64,000 nucleotides of DNA from Pseudomonadota bacterium. GTDB taxonomy: Bacteria > Pseudomonadota > Gammaproteobacteria > Burkholderiales > Burkholderiaceae_C. Positions within the stretch are counted from its first letter, which is position 1; every line of letters starts with the position of its first letter. The notes below the pieces were generated by a model. That model made no database searches and was not told where the DNA came from. It was given only the letters and a program-made list of their open reading frames with translations. Position numbers and translations under genes: made by a program. Shown here piece after piece: positions 8,944 to 17,376 of this stretch. Location of the stretch: the NCBI GenBank assembly GCA_021846965.1, contig JAJZWA010000008.1, positions 18,995 to 82,994 on the forward strand, written 5' to 3'.

Positions 8944-9321
8944 TCAGCGAGCCGGGATACGTTCCTTGCGGAACGCGTTCTTCACCGCGATGCGGCCGTC
9001 GGCGAAGGTGAACACGTCGACCATGCGGGCCTCGATGCGCAGGCCGTCGGCGCGGGTGCCGCAAAAGGTCGACTCGGTGACGCCGCGGTCGCCGCACACG
9101 AAATGCACCGGGTCCAGCCAGGCGGCGTCGGGAAAGGTCTTCCAGGCCAGCTCGAAACCGGCACGGACCTCCTCGCGTCCGTGGAAACTGCGTCCGAGTA
9201 CCTCCGGGCCGCCCACCGCGTGGAATATGCAATGATCGCTCATGAAACTCATCAAACGCTCGATGTCATGGGCGTTCCACGCGTCTGAAAATGCCTGGAG
9301 AGTATCTACGGTTGGATTCAT
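8944..9321 (-). CDS. SnoaL/NTF2-fold protein, candidate taurine dehydrogenase small subunit (TauX-like)
   Basis: The 125-residue protein has a SnoaL-like cone fold signature: an N-terminal FSDAWNAHDIERLMSFMSDHCIFH helix/strand, the SFHGREEVRAGFE helix, and a final VDVFTFADGRIAVKNAFRKER strand. Such proteins are often of unknown function. Here it is the first gene of the taurine-type transporter operon and divergent from a DAO-family flavoprotein. As I recall, the small subunit of taurine dehydrogenase (TauX) belongs to this fold, so TauX is the most economical reading. On its own the sequence would only support the annotation SnoaL-like domain protein. Confidence 0.65.
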   Translation of the reverse strand: MNPTVDTLQAFSDAWNAHDIERLMSFMSDHCIFHAVGGPEVLGRSFHGREEVRAGFELAWKTFPDAAWLDPVHFVCGDRGVTESTFCGTRADGLRIEARMVDVFTFADGRIAVKNAFRKERIPAR

Positions 9322-9392
9322 GTTCGACAGCCTGACCGGTTTTCGATGTCTGCGGTTTTTTCAATATAGTGAGGGCCCGACTCGCCTGTGTA

Positions 9393-9422
9393 GATCCAGT
9401 TCGTCGCTTTTGATTGGTCCAG
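9393..9422 (-). promoter_or_regulatory. Candidate TauR operator facing the tauXCAB operon
   Basis: Read on the minus strand, CTGGACC (9422-9416) is followed 23 bases later by CTGGATC (9399-9393). MocR regulators bind direct repeats, and as I recall TauR sites in alphaproteobacteria carry a CTGGAC core. The same spacing recurs on the other side of the gap. Confidence 0.55.
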
Positions 9423-9588
9423 ATTCCTGAAGCGGCCTCCGCTCGGCGATGCCTCCGGATTCGGCCCTGAAATCAAGGGTTTTCACTTATCTGGAAAACC
9501 CGCAGGAATTGCGGGCCCGCGCATGCCGCAGCACGATGGTGCGGCGCGCAAATCGGCACGAGATTATTCGGAAGGCCTGGCCCGGAAT

Positions 9589-9618
9589 CTGGACCATCAT
9601 TTTGTTCCGATCTGGCTC
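9589..9618 (+). promoter_or_regulatory. Candidate TauR operator facing tauY-like gene
   Basis: CTGGACC at 9589-9595 is followed exactly 23 bases later by CTGGCTC at 9612-9618, mirroring the pair on the opposite strand at 9393-9422. The shared 13-bp arm and identical spacing argue that one regulator serves both promoters. Confidence 0.55.
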
Positions 9619-9702
9619 CATGGCTGCGCGATATCGCCCCCTATCATGGTTCGTAAACCCCAGGCCTCCTGGCGTTTCCTTGAATCCTCGGGCACGAATC
9701 CC

Positions 9703-11130
9703 ATGAATGTCTCCGCCGAAGTCGAAACACCTTCCCCGCTGCACCCTTACGACCCCCGCTACGATCCCCTGGTCCACGCCACGCCGGGTCATGGCCGCGC
9801 CTATGCGCCCACCTACTGGGTGGGGACGGCCGGCACGCCTCCGCAGGACGATGGTCCCGTGCAAGGCGACCTCGACGTGGACGTCGCGGTGGTCGGCTCG
9901 GGCTTCACGGGACTGTCCACCGCCTTGTTCCTGGCGCGCGAGCACGGAATCCGCGCAACCGTGCTGGAGGCCAACCAGACCGCCTGGGGCTGCACCAGCC
10001 GCAACGGCGGCCAGGGCCAGAACGCCAGCGGCCGGCTGTACCGCTCGCAGTGGATCGCGCGCTGGGGACGCGAGGTCGCCCTGCGCCTGGATCGCGAGAT
10101 TCGCGAGGGTTTCGACACCTTCAAGTCGCTGGTGGCCGAATTCCCCGAATGCGAGCCCCAGCCCGGCGGGCACCTGTACATCGCCCACCGCGACAAGAAA
10201 ATGGACTTCCTGCGCAATGAGGCGCAGGTGATGCGCGAGGTCTTCGGCTACGACACCCGCATGCTCAGCCGCGAGCAGGTGCACGAGCGCTACGTGCGCG
10301 ACGCGGAGTGCAGCGGCGCACTGCACGAACCCGACGGCATCGGCGTGCATCCGCTCAAGCTGGCCTTCGCCTACCAGCGCAGCGCGCGCGCCATGGGCGT
10401 GCGCATCCATACCTCCAGCCCGGTCACCCGCTTCGAGGGCTCGAAGGGGCGCTATGTGCTGCACACGCCGGGCGGCATCGTGCGCGCACGCGCCGTGGCC
10501 TTCGCCACGGGCGGCTATACCAGCAATGCCCTGCACCCACGCCTGCGCAACAAGATCCTGCCCATCCTGTCCAACTCGCTGGTCACGCGCGTGCTGCGGG
10601 ACGACGAGATCGAGGCCACGGGGTTTCGCACCCACGAGGTGATCACCGACACCCGCACGCTGCGCTTCTATTACCGCCTGCTGCCCGACCGCCGTGTGCA
10701 GATCGGCAGCCGAAGCTCCATCACCGGAGCCGACGCACCGCATCCCCGGCACCTGCAGCTGTTGATCGACGGCCTGCATCGCAAGTTCCCCGCCCTGCGC
10801 GGAATCGACATCGACTATTCCTGGTGGGGATGGGTCGATGTGAGCCACGACATGATGCCGCGCATCACCCAGCCCGACGCCGCCGAACAGGTGTTCTACG
10901 CGCTGGGCTACGGCGGCAACGGGGTGTCCTTCTCGTCCCACGCCGGGCGCCGCATGGCGCAGCGCGTGGCCGGCAAGGCTGCGCCCGTGCTGGACCTGCC
11001 GATCTACTCGGGCGAGCTCGAATACCCCAACGCCTTCGACCTCGTGCGCTCGCCCCTGCTCGCGCCCATGCGCCGCCTGGGCCAGCGCATGCTGTATCGC
11101 TGGTACTTCCTGCGCGACGAACGTCTCTGA
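9703..11130 (+). CDS. DAO-family FAD oxidoreductase, candidate taurine dehydrogenase large subunit (TauY-like)
   Basis: The 475-residue flavoprotein has the ADP-binding motif VDVAVVGSGFTGLSTALFLA (about residues 63-82) and a DAO/PuuB-type body including CTSRNGGQGQNASG. The YALGYGGNGVSFSSHAGRRMA segment near the C-terminus closes the FAD site. It would oxidise an amine to an aldehyde. Given the divergent SnoaL-fold gene, the taurine-type ABC operon and the TauR-like regulator, conversion of taurine to sulfoacetaldehyde is the likely reaction. A gamma-glutamylputrescine-oxidase-like role is the alternative. I chose the ATG at 9703 (MNVSAEVETPSP); open frame upstream carries no conserved sequence. 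A strong hairpin follows the gene. Confidence 0.7.
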   Translation: MNVSAEVETPSPLHPYDPRYDPLVHATPGHGRAYAPTYWVGTAGTPPQDDGPVQGDLDVDVAVVGSGFTGLSTALFLAREHGIRATVLEANQTAWGCTSRNGGQGQNASGRLYRSQWIARWGREVALRLDREIREGFDTFKSLVAEFPECEPQPGGHLYIAHRDKKMDFLRNEAQVMREVFGYDTRMLSREQVHERYVRDAECSGALHEPDGIGVHPLKLAFAYQRSARAMGVRIHTSSPVTRFEGSKGRYVLHTPGGIVRARAVAFATGGYTSNALHPRLRNKILPILSNSLVTRVLRDDEIEATGFRTHEVITDTRTLRFYYRLLPDRRVQIGSRSSITGADAPHPRHLQLLIDGLHRKFPALRGIDIDYSWWGWVDVSHDMMPRITQPDAAEQVFYALGYGGNGVSFSSHAGRRMAQRVAGKAAPVLDLPIYSGELEYPNAFDLVRSPLLAPMRRLGQRMLYRWYFLRDERL

Positions 11131-11166
11131 GCCTGGCGGCCCGCCGCCTCGCGGCGGGCATGCGAA

Positions 11167-11195
11167 GGCCCCGGCGCCATCATGGCGCCGGGGCC
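11167..11195. terminator. Bidirectional terminator hairpin between convergent genes
   Basis: Arms GGCCCCGGCGCCAT (11167-11180) and ATGGCGCCGGGGCC (11182-11195) are perfectly complementary, giving at least a 12-bp stem with a short loop. It sits between the tauY-like gene and the convergent MHS transporter. No long T-run follows. Confidence 0.65.
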
Positions 11196-11237
11196 TGTAC
11201 GCCTGGGCCCGGGCCATCGGGGCGCCCGGGTGCTGCT

Positions 11238-12581
11238 TCAGGCGCGACGCGCATCCTCGCGGGACACGCCCCGCATGAGCATCACGGAAACCAGGCTGAT
11301 CAGCGCCACCAGGACCATGTAGCCGGCCACCAGCCAGGGCTTGCCATGGCCCACGCCGATCAGCGCGGTGGCGATCAGCGGCGTCAGGCCGCTGGCGAAG
11401 ATGCCGGAGAACTGGTAGGCGAAGGAGACGCCCGTGTAGCGCACATGGGCATCGAACTGGCTGGCGAACAGCGAGGATTCGGGGCCGTAGACCATCGGAT
11501 AGCCCAGGGAGAAGGGCACGATCAGCCCCAGCAGCACGACCCCGTAGTTGTGGGCGCCCCAGGTGTGCATGACCCAGAAGGACAGCACCGAGGCCACGGC
11601 GATGAACACGGCGCCGATGGCGAAGATGCGCCGCAGGCCGAAGCGATCCGCCGCCCAGCCCGACAGCACGATGAAGGGCAGCATGAGGGCCGAGGAGATG
11701 ATCACCGCGTTGAGCGCTTCGCCGCGGCTCAGGCCCAGCGAGTGGGTGATGTAGTAGATGCTGAACACCCCGAAGGTGTTGAAACAGGCACCCTCGACAT
11801 AGCGCGCGCCCAGGGTCAGCAGGACCTCGCGCTTGAAGTCGCGGAACATCACCGCCACCGGCACCGGCACGATGCGCTTTTCCCGCTGGGCGCGCTCGAA
11901 GTCCGGGGTCTCCATGATCTTCAGGCGCACGTACAGGCCGATGGCCACGAGCAGGCCGCTCATGAAAAAGGCCACGCGCCAGCCCCAGGAGATGAAGGAG
12001 GAGTCCGGCAGCAGGTTCAGCAGTGCCACCACCGCGGCACTGCTCATCAGGCCCAGGGGCACCCCCAGCTGCGGCCAGCTTCCGTACAGCGCCCGCTTGC
12101 CGGGGCTGGCGTGCTCGATGGTCATGAGCACCGCGCCGCCCCACTCGCCGCCGATGCCGATGCCTTGCAGCACGCGCAACACCAGCAGCATCAGGGGCGC
12201 GGCCACCCCCACCGCCGCGGTGGTCGGCAGCGCGCCGATCAGGAAGGTCGACCCCCCCATGATCAGCATGGTCAGCACCAGGATGGTCTTGCGCCCGATG
12301 CGGTCCCCGAAATGGCCGAAGATGATGCCGCCGATGGGACGCGAGAGGAAGCCCACCGCGAAGGTGGTGTAGGCCGCGATGGTGCCGATCACCGGCGACA
12401 GATTGGGGAAGAACAGACGATTGAGCACCAGCGGCGTGAGCACGCCGTAGAGGAAGAAGTCATACCACTCGATCGTGGTTCCCAGCGTGCTGGCGAACAC
12501 GATCAGGGCCTTGCTGGTGCTCGGCGCGGCGCCCGGAATTGCCCCGGATTCGGGCATGGCCCGTGATGGTGATGCGCTCAT
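11238..12581 (-). CDS. MFS transporter, metabolite:H+ symporter (MHS) family
   Basis: The 447-residue inner-membrane protein has about twelve hydrophobic segments. The N-terminal FASTLGTTIEWYDFFLYG, the loop 2-3 motif GHFGDRIGRKTILVLTM and RVLQGIGIGGEWGGAVLM are signatures of the MHS family (ShiA, ProP, KgtP), which move organic acids or zwitterions with protons. It ends convergently to the tauY-like gene. In the sulfonate context a role in sulfoacetate or taurine movement is plausible (sau clusters include an MFS carrier), but the substrate cannot be read from the sequence. Confidence 0.82.
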   Translation of the reverse strand: MSASPSRAMPESGAIPGAAPSTSKALIVFASTLGTTIEWYDFFLYGVLTPLVLNRLFFPNLSPVIGTIAAYTTFAVGFLSRPIGGIIFGHFGDRIGRKTILVLTMLIMGGSTFLIGALPTTAAVGVAAPLMLLVLRVLQGIGIGGEWGGAVLMTIEHASPGKRALYGSWPQLGVPLGLMSSAAVVALLNLLPDSSFISWGWRVAFFMSGLLVAIGLYVRLKIMETPDFERAQREKRIVPVPVAVMFRDFKREVLLTLGARYVEGACFNTFGVFSIYYITHSLGLSRGEALNAVIISSALMLPFIVLSGWAADRFGLRRIFAIGAVFIAVASVLSFWVMHTWGAHNYGVVLLGLIVPFSLGYPMVYGPESSLFASQFDAHVRYTGVSFAYQFSGIFASGLTPLIATALIGVGHGKPWLVAGYMVLVALISLVSVMLMRGVSREDARRA

Positions 12582-12876
12582 GGTGTCTCCTCGACGAATG
12601 GGCCTATCGGCTGCGCTGCGGCGCCCCGGCAGGGAGTCCGCGGCTCGACACGGAACCCACGGGCCAGCGGCCAGCGTGAATTTTTCTTAGAAAATGGGAC
12701 GTTTTGTTCCGTAGACATCACTATAGGCGTGGCGGCTTTGGATCACAACGTTCCGCATATCAGGATTTGCCCTAGCAAGGCCTGGCGCGCCACCAACATC
12801 CCCAGCGGCATGCCGATCAAGATCCCGGCCTTTGTCGGGCGCGGGCAGGCGCCCGACGCGCATACACTGCGAGCCC

Positions 12877-14199
12877 ATGTCCGCCCCGCCGGCCCCTGCC
12901 GCCTCGCCCATGACCCCGCCGCCCGCCTCGCCCGCGCCCTCGAGCTGGCCCTTCGAACTGCTGATCGGCTGGCGCTACACCCGCGCGGGCCGGCGCACCC
13001 GGCACAACGGATTCATCTCCTTCATCTCCTTCATCTCGGTAGCCGGCATCGCGCTGGGCGTGGCCGCGCTGATCGTGGTGATCTCGGTCATGAACGGGTT
13101 CCAGGAGCAGGTGCGCGACCGCATGCTCGGCGTGATCCCCCATGTGCAGGTGCTCAGCGCCGATGGCGGCTCCCTGGGCCCGGACTGGCAGGCGCTGGCC
13201 GCACGCCTGCGCCGGGACCCGCAGGTCACCGGCATCGCCCCGGTGGTGCAGGGCCAGGCGCTGCTGGCGCAGGGCAATTCGCTGTTCGGCGTGCTGGCCT
13301 GGGGCATCGAGCCCAGGCTGGAGCCGCAGGTGTCGAGCATCGCCTCCCACATGGTGGCGGGCTCGCTGGACGCGCTGCGCCCCGGCGAGTTCGGCGTGGT
13401 GCTCGGCGAGGACCTGGCGCAACGCCTCGGCGTGGGAGTGGGCGACCTGGTGACCATGGTGGTGCCCAGTGGCTCGCTCACCCCGGCGGGCATGATCCCG
13501 CGCCTGCGCAGCCTGCGCGTGGTCGGCGTGTTCCGCATCGGACACTACGAGTACGACTCCAGCCTGGCGCTGCTGGACCTGCGCGACGCCTCGCGCCTGT
13601 TCCTCACCCAGGGCCCCACCGGGCTGCGCCTGCAGACCCGCTCCATCGACGACGCGCCGGCGGTTGCGCAGCAACTGCAGGCCATGCTGCCCCCCAACCT
13701 GGTGGCGCAGCCCTGGACCCAGCAGAACCGCACCTGGTTCGAGGCGGTGGTGATCGAGAAACGCATGATGTTCATCATCCTCGCGATGATCGTCGCGGTG
13801 GCGGCCTTCAACCTCGTGTCCACGCTGGTGATGACGGTGACCGACAAGCAGTCGGACATCGCCATCCTGCGCACCCAGGGCGCCAGCCCCCGCTCGATCA
13901 TGGGCATCTTCGTGGTCCAGGGGGCCGTCACCGGGGTGTTCGGCGTGCTCTCCGGCGTGGCCCTGGGACTGCTCATCGCCTACAACGTCGACCCCATCGT
14001 CTCCTTCCTGGAATGGCTGTTCCACACCCAGTTCCTGCCCAGCAGCGTCTACCTGATCCACACCATGCCCAGCGATCCACGCCTGGGCGACGTGCTGAGC
14101 ATCACCCTGATCGCGCTGGGCCTGAGCCTGCTGGCCACGCTGTACCCGAGCTGGCGCGCCTCGCGCGTGCAGCCCGCGGCGGCGCTGCGCTACGAATGA
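12877..14199 (+). CDS. lolC: Lipoprotein-releasing system transmembrane protein LolC/LolE family
   Basis: The 440-residue inner-membrane protein has one N-terminal helix (FISFISFISVAGIALGVAALIVVISVMNGF), a periplasmic MacB-PCD-like domain, and three C-terminal FtsX-type helices ending in SWRASRVQPAAALRYE. This is the LolC/LolE plan, which extracts outer-membrane lipoproteins from the inner membrane and hands them to LolA. No LolD ATPase follows; the next gene encodes a DUF4337 protein, so the ATPase must lie elsewhere. I chose the ATG at 12877; another in-frame ATG at 12910 is possible. Confidence 0.9.
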   Translation: MSAPPAPAASPMTPPPASPAPSSWPFELLIGWRYTRAGRRTRHNGFISFISFISVAGIALGVAALIVVISVMNGFQEQVRDRMLGVIPHVQVLSADGGSLGPDWQALAARLRRDPQVTGIAPVVQGQALLAQGNSLFGVLAWGIEPRLEPQVSSIASHMVAGSLDALRPGEFGVVLGEDLAQRLGVGVGDLVTMVVPSGSLTPAGMIPRLRSLRVVGVFRIGHYEYDSSLALLDLRDASRLFLTQGPTGLRLQTRSIDDAPAVAQQLQAMLPPNLVAQPWTQQNRTWFEAVVIEKRMMFIILAMIVAVAAFNLVSTLVMTVTDKQSDIAILRTQGASPRSIMGIFVVQGAVTGVFGVLSGVALGLLIAYNVDPIVSFLEWLFHTQFLPSSVYLIHTMPSDPRLGDVLSITLIALGLSLLATLYPSWRASRVQPAAALRYE

Positions 14200-14245
14200 A
14201 TCCGGCGCCTCGAGCGCCCCTGAACGAGCCGAAGGACCGACCACG

Positions 14246-14830
14246 ATGAGCGAGCATGGCGTACACGCCCACGCCCCCCATGAGGAAATGCTGCACCACG
14301 CCACCCAGGCCCACCCCTCGCGCCTGAACCAGTGGGTCGCGGTGTTCACCGCCGTGCTGGCCGCGCTGGGCGCGCTGGTGAGCTACCAGGGCTCGGTGCT
14401 CATGGAAGAGGTGCTGCTGAACAAGAACGAGGCCGTGCTGGAGAAGGCCCATGCGACCGATCAGTGGAACTACTACCAGGCGGTGAGCACCAAGCAGCAC
14501 CTGATGGAGCTCTCGCGCGATCTCGCGCCGCCCGAGCGCCGCGCCGCCATCGAGGCGAAGATCGCCAAGTACCTGGCCCAGAAGGAGGAGATCGCGAAAA
14601 AGGCCCGTGAGCTCGACGCGGCCTCGGCCCACGCCAACGAGCACTCCACCCGGCTCAGCCGCCCGCACGCGGCCATCCTGCGCGCCATCATCGCCTTGCA
14701 GATCGCCATCTCCCTGGCCTCGATCACGGCGCTGACCGGCAAGCGCTGGCTGTTCGGCATCGCCGGCTTCAGCGCCCTGGTCGGCGTCGGGCTGTGGATC
14801 GCGGCGCTGGGCTGGAAGGTGCTGGCGTGA
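14246..14830 (+). CDS. DUF4337 family membrane protein
   Basis: The 194-residue protein matches the DUF4337 pattern: an N-terminal hydrophobic segment (WVAVFTAVLAALGALVSYQG, about residues 28-47), a charged helical middle rich in Lys/Glu/Ala with WNYYQAVSTKQHLMEL, and two closely spaced C-terminal membrane segments. Its function is unknown. It follows lolC by 46 bases and its stop overlaps the start of the PAP2 gene (GTGA), so the three genes probably form one transcript. Confidence 0.82.
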   Translation: MSEHGVHAHAPHEEMLHHATQAHPSRLNQWVAVFTAVLAALGALVSYQGSVLMEEVLLNKNEAVLEKAHATDQWNYYQAVSTKQHLMELSRDLAPPERRAAIEAKIAKYLAQKEEIAKKARELDAASAHANEHSTRLSRPHAAILRAIIALQIAISLASITALTGKRWLFGIAGFSALVGVGLWIAALGWKVLA

Positions 14831-15399
14831 CGGGCCCCTGGTGGTACACCTGGGGCGGGCTCAACGAGCGTCTGTTCCTCGACATCAACCACGCCGGATC
14901 GGGGTGGCTGTGGAACCATCTCGCCGCCTGGGGCTCGGTGGCGGGCGACCACCTCTACTACCCCCTGTGGGCCGCGCTGGCGCTGGCCCTGGCCCACAAG
15001 CGCCCCAACCTGCTGGGCCAGCGCGCGGTGCTGTGCTTCCTCGTCGCCTACCTGTTCGACTGGCTGCTCGTGGCCTCGATCAAACCCTGGCTGAACTTCC
15101 CGCGCCCTCCGCTGGCACTGGGCATGGGGGCGGTGCACGTGATCGGCCGCCCCGAGTTGTTCCACAGCTTTCCGTCCGGCCACAGCGCATTCGCCTTCAC
15201 CGCCATGGCCAGCCTGCTGCCCGGCGCGCACTGGGCGCTGCGCGGCCTGCTGGTGGTGTTCGCGGTCTGGGTGGCCTGGTCGCGCATGGCGGTGGGTGCG
15301 CATTTCCCCGCCGACGTGCTGGGCGGCGCGCTGATCGGGCTGTTCTCGGCCTGGCTGGCCAGCCAGGTGCTGGACTGGACCGGCTACGGCCGGCGCTGA
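14827..15399 (+). CDS. PAP2-family membrane phosphatase
   Basis: The 190-residue integral membrane protein carries the three phosphatidic acid phosphatase motifs: KPWLNFPRP, PSGHSAF and SRMAVGAHFPAD. Members dephosphorylate lipid phosphates such as undecaprenyl pyrophosphate or phosphatidic acid on the periplasmic face. The start is a GTG at 14827 whose last two bases belong to the upstream TGA stop (4-base GTGA overlap), indicating translational coupling to the DUF4337 gene. The substrate is not determined by the sequence. Confidence 0.85.
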   Translation: MTGPWWYTWGGLNERLFLDINHAGSGWLWNHLAAWGSVAGDHLYYPLWAALALALAHKRPNLLGQRAVLCFLVAYLFDWLLVASIKPWLNFPRPPLALGMGAVHVIGRPELFHSFPSGHSAFAFTAMASLLPGAHWALRGLLVVFAVWVAWSRMAVGAHFPADVLGGALIGLFSAWLASQVLDWTGYGRR

Positions 15400-15433
15400 G
15401 CAGCCGCGCCCGGCGAGCCGGCCGCGCGCCGGT

Positions 15434-17077
15434 TCAATCCATCGGCCATGCGCGGCCGAGCAGTGCCTCGGCCCGGGCAATGGGCACGCCGACGCCGAAC
15501 ACCCCGCCTCCCGCCCCGCGCAGGCGCGTGTCGACAAAGGCGTCGGCCACGGCCTGGGGAGCATGCGCGGCGAGCAGCGCGGCCTGCACCAGCAGCACCA
15601 GTTGCTGCGCGAGCTGGCGCGCCAGCGAGGCGTCGTGCAGGGCCTGCGCGCACAGCAGGTCGAACTCGCGCAAGGACTGCGGGGGCAGCACACCGGCGCT
15701 CCCCAGCCATTCGCGCAATGCCGCCGCGGCCTCCGGCTCGACCCGCAGGGCGCGCAGCACGTCCAGCGCGACCACGTTGCCGCTGCCCTCCCAGATGGAG
15801 TTCACAGGCGCCTCGCGCAGCAGGCGGGGCAGGACCGATTCCTCCACGTAGCCGTTGCCCCCCAGCACCTCCATGCACTCGGCCAGGGCCTGCACCGTGC
15901 GTTTGCAGACCCAGAACTTGGCGGCCGGGGTGAGGATGCGCTGCAGCGCCCCGGCCAGCGGGTCCGCTTCGGCGCGGTCGAAGGCCGCCGCCAGGCGCAT
16001 CGCCAGCGCGGTGGCCGCCTCGCTTTCCAGCATCAGGTCGACCAGCACCGCCTGCATCGCCGGATGCGCCTGCAGCGCCTGGCCGAAGGCGCGACGCCGC
16101 CTGGCGTGGTGCAAGGCAGCCACCAGGCCCGCGCGCAGCAGCGCCGTCGAGCCCAGCACGTTGTCCATGCGCGTGTGGTGGGCCATGCGCAGCAAGGTGG
16201 CGATGCCCCGCCCGGGCTCGCCGACCATCAGGCCCCAGGCATCCTCGAACTCGACCTCCGCGCTGGCGTTGGAGCGGTTGCCCAGCTTGTCCTTGAGCCT
16301 GCGCAGGCGCAGGCCGTTGCGCCGGCCCTCGGGAGTCCAGCGCGGCACGAAAAAGCAGCTCGGGGCCTCCTGCGCCTCGCGCGCCAGCACCAGGTGCGCG
16401 TCGGACTGGGGCGCCGAGAAGAACCACTTGTGCCCGCGCAGCGCATAGGCGCGGCCGCGCCCGGGGGCTTCCAGCGCGCGCGCCTGGGTGCTCAGCGAGC
16501 GCAGGTCCGATCCTCCCTGCTTCTCGGTCAGGCCCATGCCCACCAGCATGCCGTGCTTGCTGCGCAGCGGCGCGTCGGCCGCGTCGTACTCCGAGCTCAA
16601 CAGCGTGTCCCGCAGCGACGACCACAGCTGCGGCTCGGCGCGCAGCAGCGGCACCGAGGCGAAGGTCATGGTCGTCGGGCACAGGGTGCCCGCCTCCACC
16701 TGCCCCTGCAGCACGAAGGCCGCGGCCCGCGCCACGAAGGCCCCGGGGCGCGCCTGCAACCAGGCGGAGCAGTGCAGGCCGCGGTGCCAGATGCCTCGCA
16801 TCAGCTCGTGCCAGGCCGGGTGGAATTCCACGCGGTCGACGCGTCGCCCCTGGGCATCGTAGGCCCGCAGCTCGGGGGGATGGGCATTGGCCTGGCGCGC
16901 CAGTTCGGCCTGCCGCGCCTGCCCCAGCTCGGCGCCGATGCCGTGCAGCGCGTCGTCGGCCCAGGCCGCCCCTTCGCGCAGCACCGCCTCGCGCAGCGCC
17001 AGGTCGGCATCGAAGAGGTTGTGCTCGGGCACCGGGTCGACGACGTTGTCGACTTCGTGGGTGGTCCAGTCCTGCAT
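15434..17077 (-). CDS. aidB: AidB-like acyl-CoA dehydrogenase
   Basis: The 547-residue flavoprotein aligns by eye over most of its length with E. coli AidB: NPPELRAYDAQGRRVD-type N-terminus, the CPTTMTFASVPLL segment, GMGLTEKQGGSD, GHKWFFSAPQSDAHLVLA, DKLGNRSNAS and the PVNSIWEGSGNVVALDVLR region. AidB is an FAD protein induced in the adaptive response to alkylation; it binds DNA and protects it, and its natural dehydrogenase substrate is unclear. I chose the ATG at 17077 (MQDWTTHEVDN), which fits the AidB N-terminus. It stands alone, divergent from minC, so its co-regulation with ada cannot be judged here. Confidence 0.85.
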   Translation of the reverse strand: MQDWTTHEVDNVVDPVPEHNLFDADLALREAVLREGAAWADDALHGIGAELGQARQAELARQANAHPPELRAYDAQGRRVDRVEFHPAWHELMRGIWHRGLHCSAWLQARPGAFVARAAAFVLQGQVEAGTLCPTTMTFASVPLLRAEPQLWSSLRDTLLSSEYDAADAPLRSKHGMLVGMGLTEKQGGSDLRSLSTQARALEAPGRGRAYALRGHKWFFSAPQSDAHLVLAREAQEAPSCFFVPRWTPEGRRNGLRLRRLKDKLGNRSNASAEVEFEDAWGLMVGEPGRGIATLLRMAHHTRMDNVLGSTALLRAGLVAALHHARRRRAFGQALQAHPAMQAVLVDLMLESEAATALAMRLAAAFDRAEADPLAGALQRILTPAAKFWVCKRTVQALAECMEVLGGNGYVEESVLPRLLREAPVNSIWEGSGNVVALDVLRALRVEPEAAAALREWLGSAGVLPPQSLREFDLLCAQALHDASLARQLAQQLVLLVQAALLAAHAPQAVADAFVDTRLRGAGGGVFGVGVPIARAEALLGRAWPMD

Positions 17078-17376
17078 CGCGCTGGGGCGGGGCCCCGGCG
17101 AAGGCGACCCCGCGGATCCGACGGCAATGGCCGTGGTTGCCCTCACGTTATAGCCCTGCCCATGCGGCCGGGCAAGCACGCGGCCAAGTACCATACGCGG
17201 GATCGGGCCCCGGCCCGCCCCCCGCATGGACCCCCATTGCCCCTGTCGCCCCCCTTCGAGCCTGCGTCGCGCATCGTGATTTCGTCGCCCCGCCCCGACT
17301 CCTCCCTTCCCCCGCGGGTAGCGCTCCTGCCGCAGCCCGGCCCCTCGCATGCCGCCGGCGCGCCGGCCTGCTGCCC

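Larger units (their letters stand above)
9322..9702. promoter_or_regulatory. 381-bp divergent control region between tauX-like and tauY-like genes
   Basis: No gene is supported here. The stretch holds a perfect 13-bp inverted repeat (TGGTCCAGATTCC at 9415-9427 and its complement at 9584-9596). Each arm is the inner member of a CTGG-type direct-repeat pair pointing outward toward its own gene. The T-rich run near 9354-9361 and the AATATAGT stretch at 9363-9370 suggest a minus-strand promoter. I see no convincing sigma-70 boxes for tauY. Confidence 0.6.

Noticed and set aside
12682..12694. TTTTC TTA GAAAA inverted repeat upstream of the MHS transporter
   Set aside because: It is short and AT-only in character, and not repeated at any other gene of the sulfonate set, so I could not support an operator call.
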